A DNA stretch of 64,000 nt from assembly GCA_025808375.1 (NCBI GenBank), contig CP061009.1, positions 930,001 through 994,000 of the forward strand, written 5' to 3'. Every line of letters begins with the position of its first letter. Position 1 is the first letter of the stretch. This document shows, in pieces, positions 26,311-35,667 of the stretch. The position numbers and the translations under genes were made by a program. Under the pieces are notes generated by a model. It was not told the origin of the DNA, ran no database searches, and saw only the letters and a program-made list of their open reading frames with translations. The stretch is from Duncaniella muricolitica (GTDB lineage: Bacteria > Bacteroidota > Bacteroidia > Bacteroidales > Muribaculaceae).

Positions 26311-27000
26311 ATGAAACCGTTATATCTTACCCTGGCATTGCTCTTATGCTCATGTTTCACACAGGCACAGATAGTCTCGCTCCCCCATGGCGCGAAAATC
26401 ACAGTCGACACCCTCACGACCGAACTCACTGTCATCTCACCCGGAGTGGTCGAGGTGACAAAGTATATAGGCTGCCGTCCCGGCACCTCCACCCCTAATT
26501 TGCAGCTCGGAGACTCAGCCTTGCCCGACTCGCTCATTCGCACCGAAGGGGGCGGCAAACTCAAGATTGACACCGGCCGCTTCTATGCCGCCGTCAACGC
26601 CAAGGACGGCAATGTATCCTTCTGGGACTATGACGGTAATCTCCTGCTCGCCGAGCAACACCGCTCGGCATCGCTGACACCCTCGGGCAAAAAAGACCGT
26701 TACGACGTGCGTCAGGACTTCCAGATAGGCAAGTCGCAGGCCGACTCCATCTACTGCGGCACACTTCCCCCCGCCAAACGCAAAAATCTCAAAGGCTCCC
26801 GCGTGGCCTTCGGCGACAAGGCGGCCGGCCTCCCGCAGCGTCTCGTCTCCACCGACAAGGGTTACTCCATACTCTGGAACACCCCCGGAAATGGCGGACA
26901 CATCGACGACACCCCCGGCCGTCAGGTCAAAAAGCCCGGCGACGTCACCTTCTCCTCCACCCGCACCACGGCAATACAATATTACTTTCTCCTCCGATAG
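26311..27000 (+). CDS. Standalone GH31 N-terminal (mutarotase-like) domain protein
   Basis: The 229-residue secreted protein starts at the ATG at 26311, followed by a signal or lipoprotein peptide (LTLALLLCSCFTQAQ). Its sequence follows the N-terminal beta-sandwich of secreted Bacteroides family 31 glycosidases: VVEVTKY, KLKIDTGRFYAAVNAKDGNVSF, LLLAEQ, YDVRQDFQI, STDKGYSILW, then TTAIQYYFLLR. It ends exactly where the catalytic barrel should start, and a terminator follows within 50 bases. No catalytic residues are encoded. It may be a relic, or a carbohydrate-binding protein made from one domain. The family call is by eye. Confidence 0.68.
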   Translation: MKPLYLTLALLLCSCFTQAQIVSLPHGAKITVDTLTTELTVISPGVVEVTKYIGCRPGTSTPNLQLGDSALPDSLIRTEGGGKLKIDTGRFYAAVNAKDGNVSFWDYDGNLLLAEQHRSASLTPSGKKDRYDVRQDFQIGKSQADSIYCGTLPPAKRKNLKGSRVAFGDKAAGLPQRLVSTDKGYSILWNTPGNGGHIDDTPGRQVKKPGDVTFSSTRTTAIQYYFLLR

Positions 27001-27046
27001 ATAAGAGTGTGCAGTGAATGAAATATAACATCCTCTAAATAACAGG

Positions 27047-27084
27047 CAAAGAGATACAGCCCTCGCGACGGCTGTATCTCTTTG
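27047..27084 (+). terminator. Terminator after the GH31-like gene
   Basis: CAAAGAGATACAGCC (27047-27061) and its perfect complement (27070-27084) form a 15-bp stem with an 8-base loop, followed by TAATTTTG and further T-rich sequence. Confidence 0.82.
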
Positions 27085-27107
27085 TAATTTTGAAACTTTT
27101 GTATCTC

Positions 27108-27139
27108 TTTGTTATTCTGATGAAAATTGTCTAACTTTG
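27108..27139 (+). promoter_or_regulatory. ftsY promoter
   Basis: TTTG (27108-27111), a 20-bp spacer and TAACTTTG (27132-27139) match the Bacteroides consensus, 25 bp upstream of the ftsY ATG. It may drive the compact cluster to 34.96 kb. Confidence 0.78.
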
Positions 27140-27164
27140 CATTTCAATTTCACATCCTTAGTAT

Positions 27165-28133
27165 ATGGGACTATTTGACCTGTTTTCGCGCAAGAAAGAG
27201 AAGCAGGAGACCCTTGATAAAGGTCTCGAGAAGACTCAGCGCGGATTCTTTGACCGCATATCTCACGCCATTGCCGGCAAATCGACCGTTGATGACGACG
27301 TGCTCGACAACCTCGAGGAAGTATTCGTTACCTCCGACGTGGGTGTCGACACCACACTGCGCATCATCGAGCGGCTCCAGGCCCGTGTGGCCCGCGACAA
27401 ATATGTCGGAGCCTCCGAGCTCAACCGTCTGCTGTGTGAGGAGATTTCAGAGATGCTCGCCGAGAACGGTGAGACCTCCTCGCTCGAGGACTTCACCCTC
27501 CCCCCCGGCAACCGCCCTCATGTAATTATGGTGGTGGGCGTCAACGGTGCCGGCAAGACCACTACCATCGGCAAGATGGCCGCACAGTTCAAGCGTGCCG
27601 GCAACAAAGTGATGCTCGGCGCGGCCGACACCTTCCGTGCCGCCGCCATCGAGCAACTTGAGGAGTGGGGACGTCGGGCCGACGTGCCCGTGGTGAAGCA
27701 GAAGATCGGGGCCGACCCGGCTTCAGTGGCCTTTGACACCCTCCAGAGTGCGATAGCCAACAATGTCGATATCGTGATTATCGACACCGCCGGACGTCTC
27801 CACAACAAGAAGGGACTCATGGACGAGCTCTCAAAAGTCAAGAGCGTGATGCAGAAACTCGTGCCCGACGCACCTCACGAGGTGCTTCTCGTGCTCGACG
27901 GCTCCACAGGTCAGAACGCTTTCGAGCAGGCCAAGCAGTTTGTGGCCGCGACTCAGGTCAACGAGCTCGCCATCACCAAGCTCGACGGCACCGCCAAGGG
28001 CGGTGTGGTCATAGGCATCAGCGACCAGTTCAAGATACCTGTAAAATACATAGGCCTGGGTGAGAAAATCGACGACCTGCAGGTGTTTGACAAACGTTCG
28101 TTCGTTGAATCACTTTTCGGCAATAAGAAGTGA
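27165..28133 (+). CDS. ftsY: Signal recognition particle receptor FtsY
   Basis: This 322-residue SRP GTPase receives ribosome-nascent-chain/SRP complexes at the inner membrane. A short charged N-terminus leads into the helical N domain. The G domain has GVNGAGKTTTIGKMA (G1, about 125), DTFRAAAIEQL, DTAGRLHNKKGLMDEL (G3) and TKLDGTAKGG (G4). The long acidic A domain of Escherichia coli FtsY is absent, as usual in Bacteroidota. The stop codon overlaps the rimO start (TGATG). Confidence 0.97.
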   Translation: MGLFDLFSRKKEKQETLDKGLEKTQRGFFDRISHAIAGKSTVDDDVLDNLEEVFVTSDVGVDTTLRIIERLQARVARDKYVGASELNRLLCEEISEMLAENGETSSLEDFTLPPGNRPHVIMVVGVNGAGKTTTIGKMAAQFKRAGNKVMLGAADTFRAAAIEQLEEWGRRADVPVVKQKIGADPASVAFDTLQSAIANNVDIVIIDTAGRLHNKKGLMDELSKVKSVMQKLVPDAPHEVLLVLDGSTGQNAFEQAKQFVAATQVNELAITKLDGTAKGGVVIGISDQFKIPVKYIGLGEKIDDLQVFDKRSFVESLFGNKK

Positions 28134-29446
28134 TGTCGGGCTCCGTAGCTGTAATATCGCTCGGATGCTCCAAAAATCTTGTCGATTCGGAGCGTCTGAT
28201 GAAGATGCTCGAGAGCGTTGGCTACAACGTTGTCGAGCCTGACGATACATTTCTGTCATCCGAGACTGAGAAGCACGTGGTCATCAACACCTGCGGCTTC
28301 ATCGGCGATGCCAAGGAAGAGTCAATCAACGAGATACTCCAGTGGGCCGAACTGCGTGCCGACGGCCGCATACAGGGCCTCTACGTAATGGGATGCCTGT
28401 CGCAACGCTATCCCTCCGAGCTGCCTCCCGAAATCCCCGAGGTCGACCGCTGGTATGGCAAGACCGACTGGCCCGCGCTGGCCACCGACCTGGCCCGGCT
28501 CCATCCGGCCTCGCTTCCTTATGACCGCGTGCTCACCACGCCCCGCCATCACGCCTATCTCAAGATAGCCGAGGGGTGTGACCGCTTCTGCGCCTTCTGC
28601 GCCATCCCGCTCATAACCGGCCGCTATAAGTCGCGACCCGTCGAGGAGATTGTCGAGGAGGTGCGCATGCTTGTGGCCCGCGGGGTCAGAGAGTTCAACG
28701 TCATAGCCCAGGACCTCACGTCCTACGGCCGCGACCTTTACGGCCGAGTGGAGATAGCCCGCCTCGTCGACGCCATAGCCGACGTCGAGGGTGTCGAGTG
28801 GATACGACTCCACTACGCCTATCCCAATGAGTTTCCGATGGAGCTGCTCGACGTCATGGCCTCGCGCCCCAACGTCTGCCGTTATCTCGACATAGCACTC
28901 CAGCACATCTCCGACAAGGTGCTTGCCAACATGCGCCGCCACATCACAGGCGCGGAGACCCGCGCGCTCCTTGCCGAAATACGCCGCCGTGTGCCGGGCA
29001 TACACCTCCGCACCACTCTTATGGTAGGCTTTCCCGGCGAGGGTGACGAAGAGTTTGCCGAACTGATGGATTTCGTGCGCGAGCAACGCTTCGAGCGCAT
29101 GGGCGCGTTTGCCTATTGCGAGGAGGACGACACCTATGCCGCCCGCCACTATGACGACTCCATCCCCGACGAGGTGAAGCAGGAGCGTCTGAGCCGGCTC
29201 ATGGCCTTGCAGGAGGAAATCTCCCAGGAGATACAGGACACCAAGGTGGGCACCGTGCAGCGCGTCATCATCGACCGCGAGGAGGCCGACTGCTACGTGG
29301 GCCGCACGCAGTATGACTCGCCCGAAGTGGACCCCGAGGTGCTCATCCAAAAGACAGTCCCGCTAACCAAAGGTACATTTGCAAACATAAAAATCAAGAC
29401 GGCCTACCCCTTTGAACTTGCAGGGGAGCCCTGTGACAAATGCTGA
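28133..29446 (+). CDS. rimO: Ribosomal protein S12 methylthiotransferase
   Basis: The 437-residue radical-SAM enzyme methylthiolates an aspartate of ribosomal protein S12. The N-terminal MTTase domain has ISLGCSKNLVDSE and NTCGFIGDAKEESI, with YVMGCLSQRYPSELP, giving three cluster cysteines. The radical-SAM CxxxCxxC is in CDRFCAFCAIPLITGRYKSRP (about 145-165). A TRAM domain closes the protein. I choose ATG 28133 over the GTG one codon earlier. It overlaps ftsY upstream and menF downstream, indicating a tight operon. Confidence 0.96.
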   Translation: MSGSVAVISLGCSKNLVDSERLMKMLESVGYNVVEPDDTFLSSETEKHVVINTCGFIGDAKEESINEILQWAELRADGRIQGLYVMGCLSQRYPSELPPEIPEVDRWYGKTDWPALATDLARLHPASLPYDRVLTTPRHHAYLKIAEGCDRFCAFCAIPLITGRYKSRPVEEIVEEVRMLVARGVREFNVIAQDLTSYGRDLYGRVEIARLVDAIADVEGVEWIRLHYAYPNEFPMELLDVMASRPNVCRYLDIALQHISDKVLANMRRHITGAETRALLAEIRRRVPGIHLRTTLMVGFPGEGDEEFAELMDFVREQRFERMGAFAYCEEDDTYAARHYDDSIPDEVKQERLSRLMALQEEISQEIQDTKVGTVQRVIIDREEADCYVGRTQYDSPEVDPEVLIQKTVPLTKGTFANIKIKTAYPFELAGEPCDKC

Positions 29447-30567
29447 TAACTACGCTTCAGGAAGAGGCCGTCAACGAGTGCCTCCGACACAACATACCCT
29501 TTGTCATCTACGCTCTGCCCGACTGTGACAGGGCGCGCTTCATGGCGTCGCTCCCCGACGACAGCGGCGAGTCGCACGCACCCGTGGAGGATGCCGCCGC
29601 CGACAGTTTCTTCATAAGCCGCTTTGCTTCCGACGAGCCTTACATGGCCGGAGTCGTGTCCGACATGGACGAGGCCGCCCTCATCGACTGGGTGGCCGCC
29701 CATCCCGAGGCCAGTTTTGACGGCTGCCAGGAGCGTCCCTATCTCACCTCGACACGCCGCGTGAGCTACGACGAGGCCTTTCGTGTAATGACACGCAGGC
29801 TCAGAAAAGACGGCGGTAAAGTGGTGCTCTCGCGTCATAAATCGCTCTTCTCGGCCACCTCGGTCACCGCTACGGCCGACGAGTATTTCTCGTCCATGCC
29901 CGGAGCGTTCCGCTACATGAGTTTCACTCCCGAGACAGGCCTGTGGCTCGGAGCGACGCCCGAACTGTTGCTCGAGACCGTGCCCGGCTCGGACGAACTC
30001 CGCTCTATGGCTTTGGCCGGCACACTGCCGGGCGACGGCAATGACGCCTGGAACAATAAAAATCTCGACGAGCACCTGCTGGTGGTGAAATTCATAAGCG
30101 ATGTGCTCGCCTCTCACGGTCTCGAAGTGGAACGCACAGCTCCCGCCGACCTCCACACCGGCACCGTGACACATCTCTGCACCCATATCACCGGCCGCGG
30201 CACCGTCAGAAGTGCCGGAGCCATCATCAACGACCTCAATCCCACGCCCGCGGTGGCCGGATGGCCGCGCCCGATAGCGATAGCCGAAATCGACGCTCTC
30301 GAGACACACCAGCGCAGATGTTACAGCGGCATAGTTGGCGTCAGGACCGAAGGCCGGCTGCACGTGTTTGTCAACCTGCGGTGCGCTTTCATAGCCCCCG
30401 CCACACTCGACGGCCGTGACGGATGGGTATACAATATCTATGCCGGCGGAGGACTCATGCCTCACTCCACTCTCGACGAGGAATGGGACGAGACCTCGCG
30501 CAAGATGCAGGCCCTCTGCAACTGTCTACACGACATAACCGAAAATCCGATCGAAGCACAATTCTGA
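29440..30567 (+). CDS. menF: Isochorismate synthase (chorismate-binding family)
   Basis: The 375-residue enzyme converts chorismate to isochorismate for menaquinone synthesis. Chorismate-binding features are GLWLGATPELLLE (about 169), LAGTLPGDGNDAWNNKNLDEHLLVV split near 190-215, HLCTHITGRG, LNPTPAVAGWP and the terminal VYNIYAGGGLMPHSTLDEEWDETSRKM segment. These fit MenF/EntC better than anthranilate or aminodeoxychorismate synthases. The start overlaps the rimO stop by 7 bases. The other men genes are not in the window. Confidence 0.9.
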   Translation: MLITTLQEEAVNECLRHNIPFVIYALPDCDRARFMASLPDDSGESHAPVEDAAADSFFISRFASDEPYMAGVVSDMDEAALIDWVAAHPEASFDGCQERPYLTSTRRVSYDEAFRVMTRRLRKDGGKVVLSRHKSLFSATSVTATADEYFSSMPGAFRYMSFTPETGLWLGATPELLLETVPGSDELRSMALAGTLPGDGNDAWNNKNLDEHLLVVKFISDVLASHGLEVERTAPADLHTGTVTHLCTHITGRGTVRSAGAIINDLNPTPAVAGWPRPIAIAEIDALETHQRRCYSGIVGVRTEGRLHVFVNLRCAFIAPATLDGRDGWVYNIYAGGGLMPHSTLDEEWDETSRKMQALCNCLHDITENPIEAQF

Positions 30568-30598
30568 CACATTCCCCCCTTCCATACTTACGCCTACA

Positions 30599-31978
30599 AT
30601 GAAAAAAGGTAATCCGACGCTCATCATACTCCTCGCCATCGCCTTCATAGCCATCCTCTCTTTTCTCCCACTCTCCAAATGGAGCGGAGGGCGCATCAAA
30701 GACTTCTCGCTGATAAGCGACATACTCAAGGAAATACACCTCATAGACCATACCAATCCCGAGCAGGAGCAGATAGACCCCGAGCTGCTCAGGGCCATGC
30801 AGGAAGCCGAGGCCCGCAATCCTCTGACGGCAAGCGACTCGGTGCTCTCCCTGCCAATCGACACAATAATCCACGCGGCCAAGGCTCCACGCGAGGGTGA
30901 CCTCGTGATTCTCGAGGATTACACCACCGACCAGGTGGGACTCATACAGCTCAAAAACGCTCTCGACAACGGTCGTCTGGCACGCATAGCGGTAGTGGGC
31001 GACAGCTACATCGAGGGTGACATCTTCACGCAAGACCTCCGCGAGCTCTTCCAGACCCAATACGGCGGCGAGGGTGTGGGCTATGTGAGCATGCACTCCG
31101 ACTTCCCCGGATTTCGCCGCTCGGTCAAGCAGGGGGGCTCGGGATGGAAGACCTATATGGCCAACAAGAAAGCCGACTCCCGCTATCTCGACCTGGCCGA
31201 GCAATACTCCATACCCTCGGGCAACGCCACAGCCACCTACGAGGGCACAAAGGCCTTTGCCCACACCGGCTCATGGTCGCGCACACGATTCATGTTTATA
31301 GCTCCTGAAAATTCCATAATCTCTGTTAAAACCTCCGACTCGGAGTGGGAAGAGCGCAATATCACCGCCGCCGACACCGTTCAGTGCATAGAGATTGAGG
31401 GGACCACCTCACGCTTTGAGCTCAAGACCTCCTCGCCCAAGCTCGTGGGCCTGGGTGTATGGCTCGACGGAGAGAGCGGCGTCAGCCTCGACTGCATGTC
31501 GTCACGAGGATTCTCAGGCATAACGCTTACCAAAATCAATCCTACGCTGTGTCGCGAGATGGCCGCCGAAATCGACTACAACCTCATAATCCTTGAGTTT
31601 GGCATTAATGCCATGAGCTCGACCCAAAAGGACTATTCCATCTACTCGGGCCGCATGGTCGAGGTCATCAACCATGTGCGCAAATGCTACCCGCGCGCCG
31701 ACATCCTCGTGATGGGTGTGGGTGACCGCGGCGAGAAGCGCGGAGGCGTCGTAAGGTCAATGGCCACCGCTCCCGCGATGATCAACGCTCAGCGCGACGC
31801 GGCCCGACGCGCCCACTGCCTCTTCTGGGACACCCGCGAGGCCATGGGCGGCGAGGATGCCGTAGTGCAATGGTGTGACGAAGGTCTCATCAACAAGGAT
31901 TACATACACATGACCCACAAGGGGGGCGCACGTCTGGCCGACGCCCTCTATAAAGCCATCCGCCACAGTCTGCAATGA
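30599..31978 (+). CDS. SGNH-family membrane-anchored protein (probable glycan O-acetylation partner 1)
   Basis: The 459-residue protein has an N-terminal membrane anchor (IILLAIAFIAILSFLPLS, about 6-24) and a periplasmic SGNH fold. Block I is VVGDSYIEGD (Ser about 136), block III EFGINAMSS (about 333-341), and the catalytic Asp/His pair is in DYIHMTHKGGARL (about 434-437). SGNH proteins next to an MBOAT acyltransferase usually transfer or remove acetyl groups on exported polysaccharide, as AlgJ/AlgX do with AlgI. The stop overlaps the next SGNH gene (ATGA). It follows menF by 31 bases. Confidence 0.85.
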   Translation: MKKGNPTLIILLAIAFIAILSFLPLSKWSGGRIKDFSLISDILKEIHLIDHTNPEQEQIDPELLRAMQEAEARNPLTASDSVLSLPIDTIIHAAKAPREGDLVILEDYTTDQVGLIQLKNALDNGRLARIAVVGDSYIEGDIFTQDLRELFQTQYGGEGVGYVSMHSDFPGFRRSVKQGGSGWKTYMANKKADSRYLDLAEQYSIPSGNATATYEGTKAFAHTGSWSRTRFMFIAPENSIISVKTSDSEWEERNITAADTVQCIEIEGTTSRFELKTSSPKLVGLGVWLDGESGVSLDCMSSRGFSGITLTKINPTLCREMAAEIDYNLIILEFGINAMSSTQKDYSIYSGRMVEVINHVRKCYPRADILVMGVGDRGEKRGGVVRSMATAPAMINAQRDAARRAHCLFWDTREAMGGEDAVVQWCDEGLINKDYIHMTHKGGARLADALYKAIRHSLQ

Positions 31979-33300
31979 ATATCACTTTAGCCAAAATACT
32001 CCTGTCGGCTATTTTTGCAGGGACTCTTGCCGTCCCCGCAGCTTTTGCCGTCAACCCGTCGGAGCCCGACGCCGAGACCGTCGAAATGCTCACGGGTGAG
32101 GTGGTTATACCCGACGAGGCCACCGACATCGACATAGCCATCCCGTCGTTCATACACCGCAACGCCAACCATATAATACTCAACGGGGCCGACTGGTCAC
32201 AGCTACGCAACGCTTTTCTTGCCAGCGGCGACCGCCCGGTGTCGATAGTACATATAGGTGACTCGCACGTCCAGGCCGACATCAGTTCGGGCACCACACG
32301 CGAACTGCTGCAATATGACTTCGGCAACGCCGGACGCGGACTCGTGAGCCCGCTCAAGATGAGCGGCACCAACCAGCCCAACGACTATGTGTTTCAGAGC
32401 CGCAACTCCTGGAATCCCGTCAAGCTCATGAGCCCCACATGGCGTCAGACCATGGGATTTACCGGCACCTCGATACGTCCCATGACAGCCTCGGCCGAGA
32501 TTACCATAGGCACCTCCGACCGTGACGATTACGATCCGTTCCGTTCGCTCACACTCTTTCACAACGGCAGCCTGACCGTCAAAAGCGTGACCTCTGGCTC
32601 AGGCGAGAAGCTCGATTTCCGTGCCATCCCCTCGCACGACTACACCCAGATAATGCTCCCCTCGCCCCAGACCCATGTCACCATCGACTTCACGTCGGCC
32701 GGCGACCTTACCGTCTACGGGGCCATGCTCTCGGGCGACCGTCCCGGACTGTTCTATCATGCCATAGGCAACAATGGCGCGGCCTATGAGACCTACAACC
32801 GCATAGGCAATGTCGGAGCCGGCATTGCACCGCTTTCGCCCGACCTGATAATTATCTCGCTCGGCACAAACGAAGCATTCGGCAAACTCAACACCACGTC
32901 ATTCAAAAATTCTGTTGACAGGCTTGTCAAAAACATACGTGCCGCCAATCCCGACGCCCTGCTGCTGCTCACGACACCCATGGAGTGTCACCGCAGCGTG
33001 GCCACAACCCGAAAGGTCAGGGTAAAAGGCAAGAACGGCAAGCGTCGCACCGTCAACCGCACATCGCGTTCCTACTCGGTCAACCCCAACATTGCACCTC
33101 TGCGCAACGTAATCCTCGACTATGGCAAGGAGCACGGCATCGCCGTCTATGACTGGTATGAAGTGGCCGGCGGACGCGGGGCAAGCTCCTCGTGGATCAG
33201 CAACAAACTTTTTGCCAAGGACCGCGTGCACCACACCGTCAAGGGCTACAATATCGAAGGCCGACTGCTCTACGACGCCCTCATGGACGCTCTGCGTTAA
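31975..33300 (+). CDS. SGNH-family secreted protein (probable glycan O-acetylation partner 2)
   Basis: The 441-residue protein has a signal peptide (LLSAIFAGTLAVPAAFA) and a second SGNH domain. Block I is VHIGDSHVQADI (Ser about 97), block III is ISLGTNEAFG and the Asp/His pair is in DRVHHTVKGYNIEG near the C-terminus. A basic insertion (VRVKGKNGKRRTVNRTSRSY, about 343-362) is unusual. The gene overlaps its SGNH neighbour by 4 bases and precedes an MBOAT gene, so the three are inferred to form one acetylation machine for a surface or secreted polysaccharide. Confidence 0.85.
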   Translation: MNITLAKILLSAIFAGTLAVPAAFAVNPSEPDAETVEMLTGEVVIPDEATDIDIAIPSFIHRNANHIILNGADWSQLRNAFLASGDRPVSIVHIGDSHVQADISSGTTRELLQYDFGNAGRGLVSPLKMSGTNQPNDYVFQSRNSWNPVKLMSPTWRQTMGFTGTSIRPMTASAEITIGTSDRDDYDPFRSLTLFHNGSLTVKSVTSGSGEKLDFRAIPSHDYTQIMLPSPQTHVTIDFTSAGDLTVYGAMLSGDRPGLFYHAIGNNGAAYETYNRIGNVGAGIAPLSPDLIIISLGTNEAFGKLNTTSFKNSVDRLVKNIRAANPDALLLLTTPMECHRSVATTRKVRVKGKNGKRRTVNRTSRSYSVNPNIAPLRNVILDYGKEHGIAVYDWYEVAGGRGASSSWISNKLFAKDRVHHTVKGYNIEGRLLYDALMDALR

Positions 33301-33301
33301 G

Positions 33302-33340
33302 TATTAAGAGTTTAGAGTTAAGAGTTTAAAAGTTTAAGGG
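33302..33340. repeat. AT-rich heptad microrepeat, family B
   Basis: The SGNH/MBOAT spacer is built of degenerate AGAGTTTAGAGTTAAGAGTT words. It is related to those at 3741-3778 and 49606-49637. Confidence 0.7.
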
Positions 33341-33353
33341 GAGATTCCTCTCA

Positions 33354-34961
33354 ATGGAAACATTCTTTTCACATCTCACCGGGCTATACAATACCCTCCT
33401 CAGCCTGCTTGACGGTCTCGGAGTCGACACCGACCGTCTCGCCGATCTTCTCCTGTATGACAGCCGTCAGCCGCTGCTGTTCAACACAGGCCTGTTTCTC
33501 GTGCTCTTCAGCGTGTTCATGCTCGTCTACCGCATGCTGCGCCCGTGGCGTGTGGCCCGGATGCTGTTCACGATACTCTTCTCGCTCTACTTCTACTATA
33601 AAGCCTCGGGCGAGTGTTGCCTGATACTTCTCGGTGTGGCCGTGAGCGATTATGTGCTCGGTATGTGCATGCAGATGGCACGCACCATCACGCGCGGACG
33701 CACGGCGGCGATGCGTCTCATCGTGGCTGTCAACGTCACCGTCAACATCGGGCTACTGGCCTATTTCAAATATTTCGGCCTGCTCATCTCCACCATCAAC
33801 GACTTCTTCACCACCCATATCGACCCCATCAACGTGCTGCTCCCGGCGGGCATCTCTTTCTTTACATTCCGCTCCATAAGTTATATAGTCGACATATACC
33901 GCGGCCACTCCGACGCGTGCCGCAATCCGCTTGACTATCTGTTTTACCTCACCTTTTTCCCGCCCCTGCTGGCCGGTCCTGTGGTGAGGGCCAAGGACAT
34001 GCTTCCGCAGATCAAGGCCAACCCCGTGGCTACGCGCGAGATGACATCCGAGGGTATATATCTCATAATACTCGGCATCATCAAAAAGATGGTCATCGCC
34101 GACTTTATCTCGGGCAACTTTGTCGACCGCGTGTTTGACAATCCCGCTCTTTACAGCGGCTTTGAAAACCTAATGGCTTCGCTCGGGTTTACCATACAGC
34201 TCTATTGCGATTTCTCGGGCTACAGCGACATGGCCATAGGCATAGCCCTCCTGCTTGGCTACCGTTTCAAGGAGAACTTCAACGCACCCTTCAAGGCGGC
34301 CAATCCCACCGAATTCTGGCACCGCTGGCACATATCGCTCTCCACCTGGCTGCGCGATTATGTATACATACCTCTCGGCGGCAACCGTTGCTCCAAGGCC
34401 CGCTCATATTTCAATCAGTTTGCCACTATGGTGATAGGCGGCTTCTGGCACGGAGCGTCGTGGATGTATGTGATATGGGGTGCTGCTCACGGAGTGCTGC
34501 TCGTAATCCACAAGATGACCCGCGGACTCCTCCCGGCCGGCACTGTCACCGAGACCGTAGTCACCGAGTCGGGGCAGGTGGAGATGGTGAGCGTGCCGTC
34601 GAGAATGGCCCCAGTCTATCGTGTTGTCAACATGATAGTGACCTTTCTGCTTGTCTCGGCCATCTTCATGCTCTTCCGCGCCCGTTCGATGGAGGATGTC
34701 GGCATGATGTGGCACCAGATTATCCACGACTTCCATCTCTCCGTCGCGCCACAGTTTATCGAGAGCTACATGACCATAGTGCTCGCCATGTGTATTGGCT
34801 ACTTTGTGCACATATTGCCCTCATCTGTGACCTCGCCCGTCAAGCGCGGATTCATGGCCTCACCGGTCATAGTCCAGGCCATCGCGCTCGCACTCATCCT
34901 CTTCGTCGCCATCCAGGTGCGATCAAGCGACATCGTGCCGTTCATCTACCTGCAATATTAG
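33354..34961 (+). CDS. MBOAT-family membrane O-acyltransferase
   Basis: The 535-residue multi-pass inner-membrane protein is of the AlgI/DltB type and moves acyl groups across the membrane to glycan-modifying partners. Family marks are LPAGISFFTFRSISYIVDIYRG (about 162-183), FWHRWHISLSTWLRDYVYIPLGGNR in two overlapping blocks (about 321-345), and GGFWHGASWMYVIWGAAHG with the presumed catalytic His (about 363-381). The two preceding SGNH genes are the likely periplasmic partners. The acetylated polymer is not identified in this window. Confidence 0.93.
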   Translation: METFFSHLTGLYNTLLSLLDGLGVDTDRLADLLLYDSRQPLLFNTGLFLVLFSVFMLVYRMLRPWRVARMLFTILFSLYFYYKASGECCLILLGVAVSDYVLGMCMQMARTITRGRTAAMRLIVAVNVTVNIGLLAYFKYFGLLISTINDFFTTHIDPINVLLPAGISFFTFRSISYIVDIYRGHSDACRNPLDYLFYLTFFPPLLAGPVVRAKDMLPQIKANPVATREMTSEGIYLIILGIIKKMVIADFISGNFVDRVFDNPALYSGFENLMASLGFTIQLYCDFSGYSDMAIGIALLLGYRFKENFNAPFKAANPTEFWHRWHISLSTWLRDYVYIPLGGNRCSKARSYFNQFATMVIGGFWHGASWMYVIWGAAHGVLLVIHKMTRGLLPAGTVTETVVTESGQVEMVSVPSRMAPVYRVVNMIVTFLLVSAIFMLFRARSMEDVGMMWHQIIHDFHLSVAPQFIESYMTIVLAMCIGYFVHILPSSVTSPVKRGFMASPVIVQAIALALILFVAIQVRSSDIVPFIYLQY

Positions 34962-34998
34962 CCGACGGGGGCTGTCACAGTAGCTTTGTCGTTCATCA

Positions 34999-35463
34999 TC
35001 ATCCCAGCCGGCCCCACCGGGTCTTGGGCTTTGTCATACGTGCGGCTATACGGCGGGCACGACGCGATTTAAGCAACGCCGACAGTTTGGATTCAGCTTT
35101 TTCGGCCTCTGTGTCCACGACATTTTCACCCCGGGCGGCTGCGTGGTTACCGTCGATTTTCACATTCTTCGGAGAGAGATTTTGGCGTGTGTCGGCAGGC
35201 TTTTCGGAGCGGCGTGCACGCATACGGGCCTTGGCCGAACGTGCCATGGCAAGGTCTATCTCAAAACGCAGCATGCCGAACACCATCACACAATCGGGCG
35301 TGAGTTCACTGTCATATGTATCTCTGTTGCCGTCAAGATAGCTGTCGAGTGCGGCAAGCATGGCCCGGCGTTTGGCTGAGTCTGTGACTACGATATGGAT
35401 TCGTTCGACAAAACGCATATAGGCTTTATTTGATACCGGGCGGAGAATGGCTGATTTTTTCAT
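34999..35463 (-). CDS. Hypothetical basic protein
   Basis: This 154-residue protein is unrecognised. The N-terminal half (about 1-80) looks folded, with FVERIHIVVTDSAKRRAMLAAL and CVMVFGMLRFEIDLAMA; the second half is rich in Arg, Lys and Ala, ending SRRARRIAARMTKPKTRWG. It has no signal peptide or membrane helix. A -7 box TAACTTTG lies at 35500-35493, about 30 bp upstream, supporting it as a real gene. The basic tail suggests nucleic-acid contact, but nothing proves it. Confidence 0.6.
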   Translation of the reverse strand: MKKSAILRPVSNKAYMRFVERIHIVVTDSAKRRAMLAALDSYLDGNRDTYDSELTPDCVMVFGMLRFEIDLAMARSAKARMRARRSEKPADTRQNLSPKNVKIDGNHAAARGENVVDTEAEKAESKLSALLKSRRARRIAARMTKPKTRWGRLG

Positions 35464-35492
35464 GACAAAAACGGTGTTAAAAAGTTATACCG

Positions 35493-35500
35493 CAAAGTTA
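35493..35500 (-). promoter_or_regulatory. -7 promoter box of the hypothetical basic protein gene
   Basis: On the minus strand TAACTTTG matches TAnnTTTG; no clear -33 element is seen. Confidence 0.5.
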
Positions 35501-35620
35501 CGGCCCGTGATGCTCGAAAAGGTGCGATAATGTCGCGTCGCATGTGCCTGAAACAAATAAAAAAGCAAGCCGAAATATCAGTAGTGCATATATTATAGGA
35601 TTAAATGTAGCGACAGGAGA

Positions 35621-35638
35621 GGGTGTTGCAAAACACCC
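35621..35638. repeat. Small hairpin with GCAA loop
   Basis: GGGTGTT-GCAA-AACACCC is a perfect 7-bp stem closing a GNRA tetraloop. It lies in a 711-bp gene-free region just left of the long inverted repeat. Confidence 0.6.
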
Positions 35639-35667
35639 GAAAGCAGATAATTTGCAGACTGTTGTAG

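Noticed and set aside
28322..30465. Long minus-strand frames opposite rimO and menF
   Set aside because: Both plus-strand proteins have full family motifs and overlapping starts; the antisense translations are low-complexity His/Gly/Val-rich.
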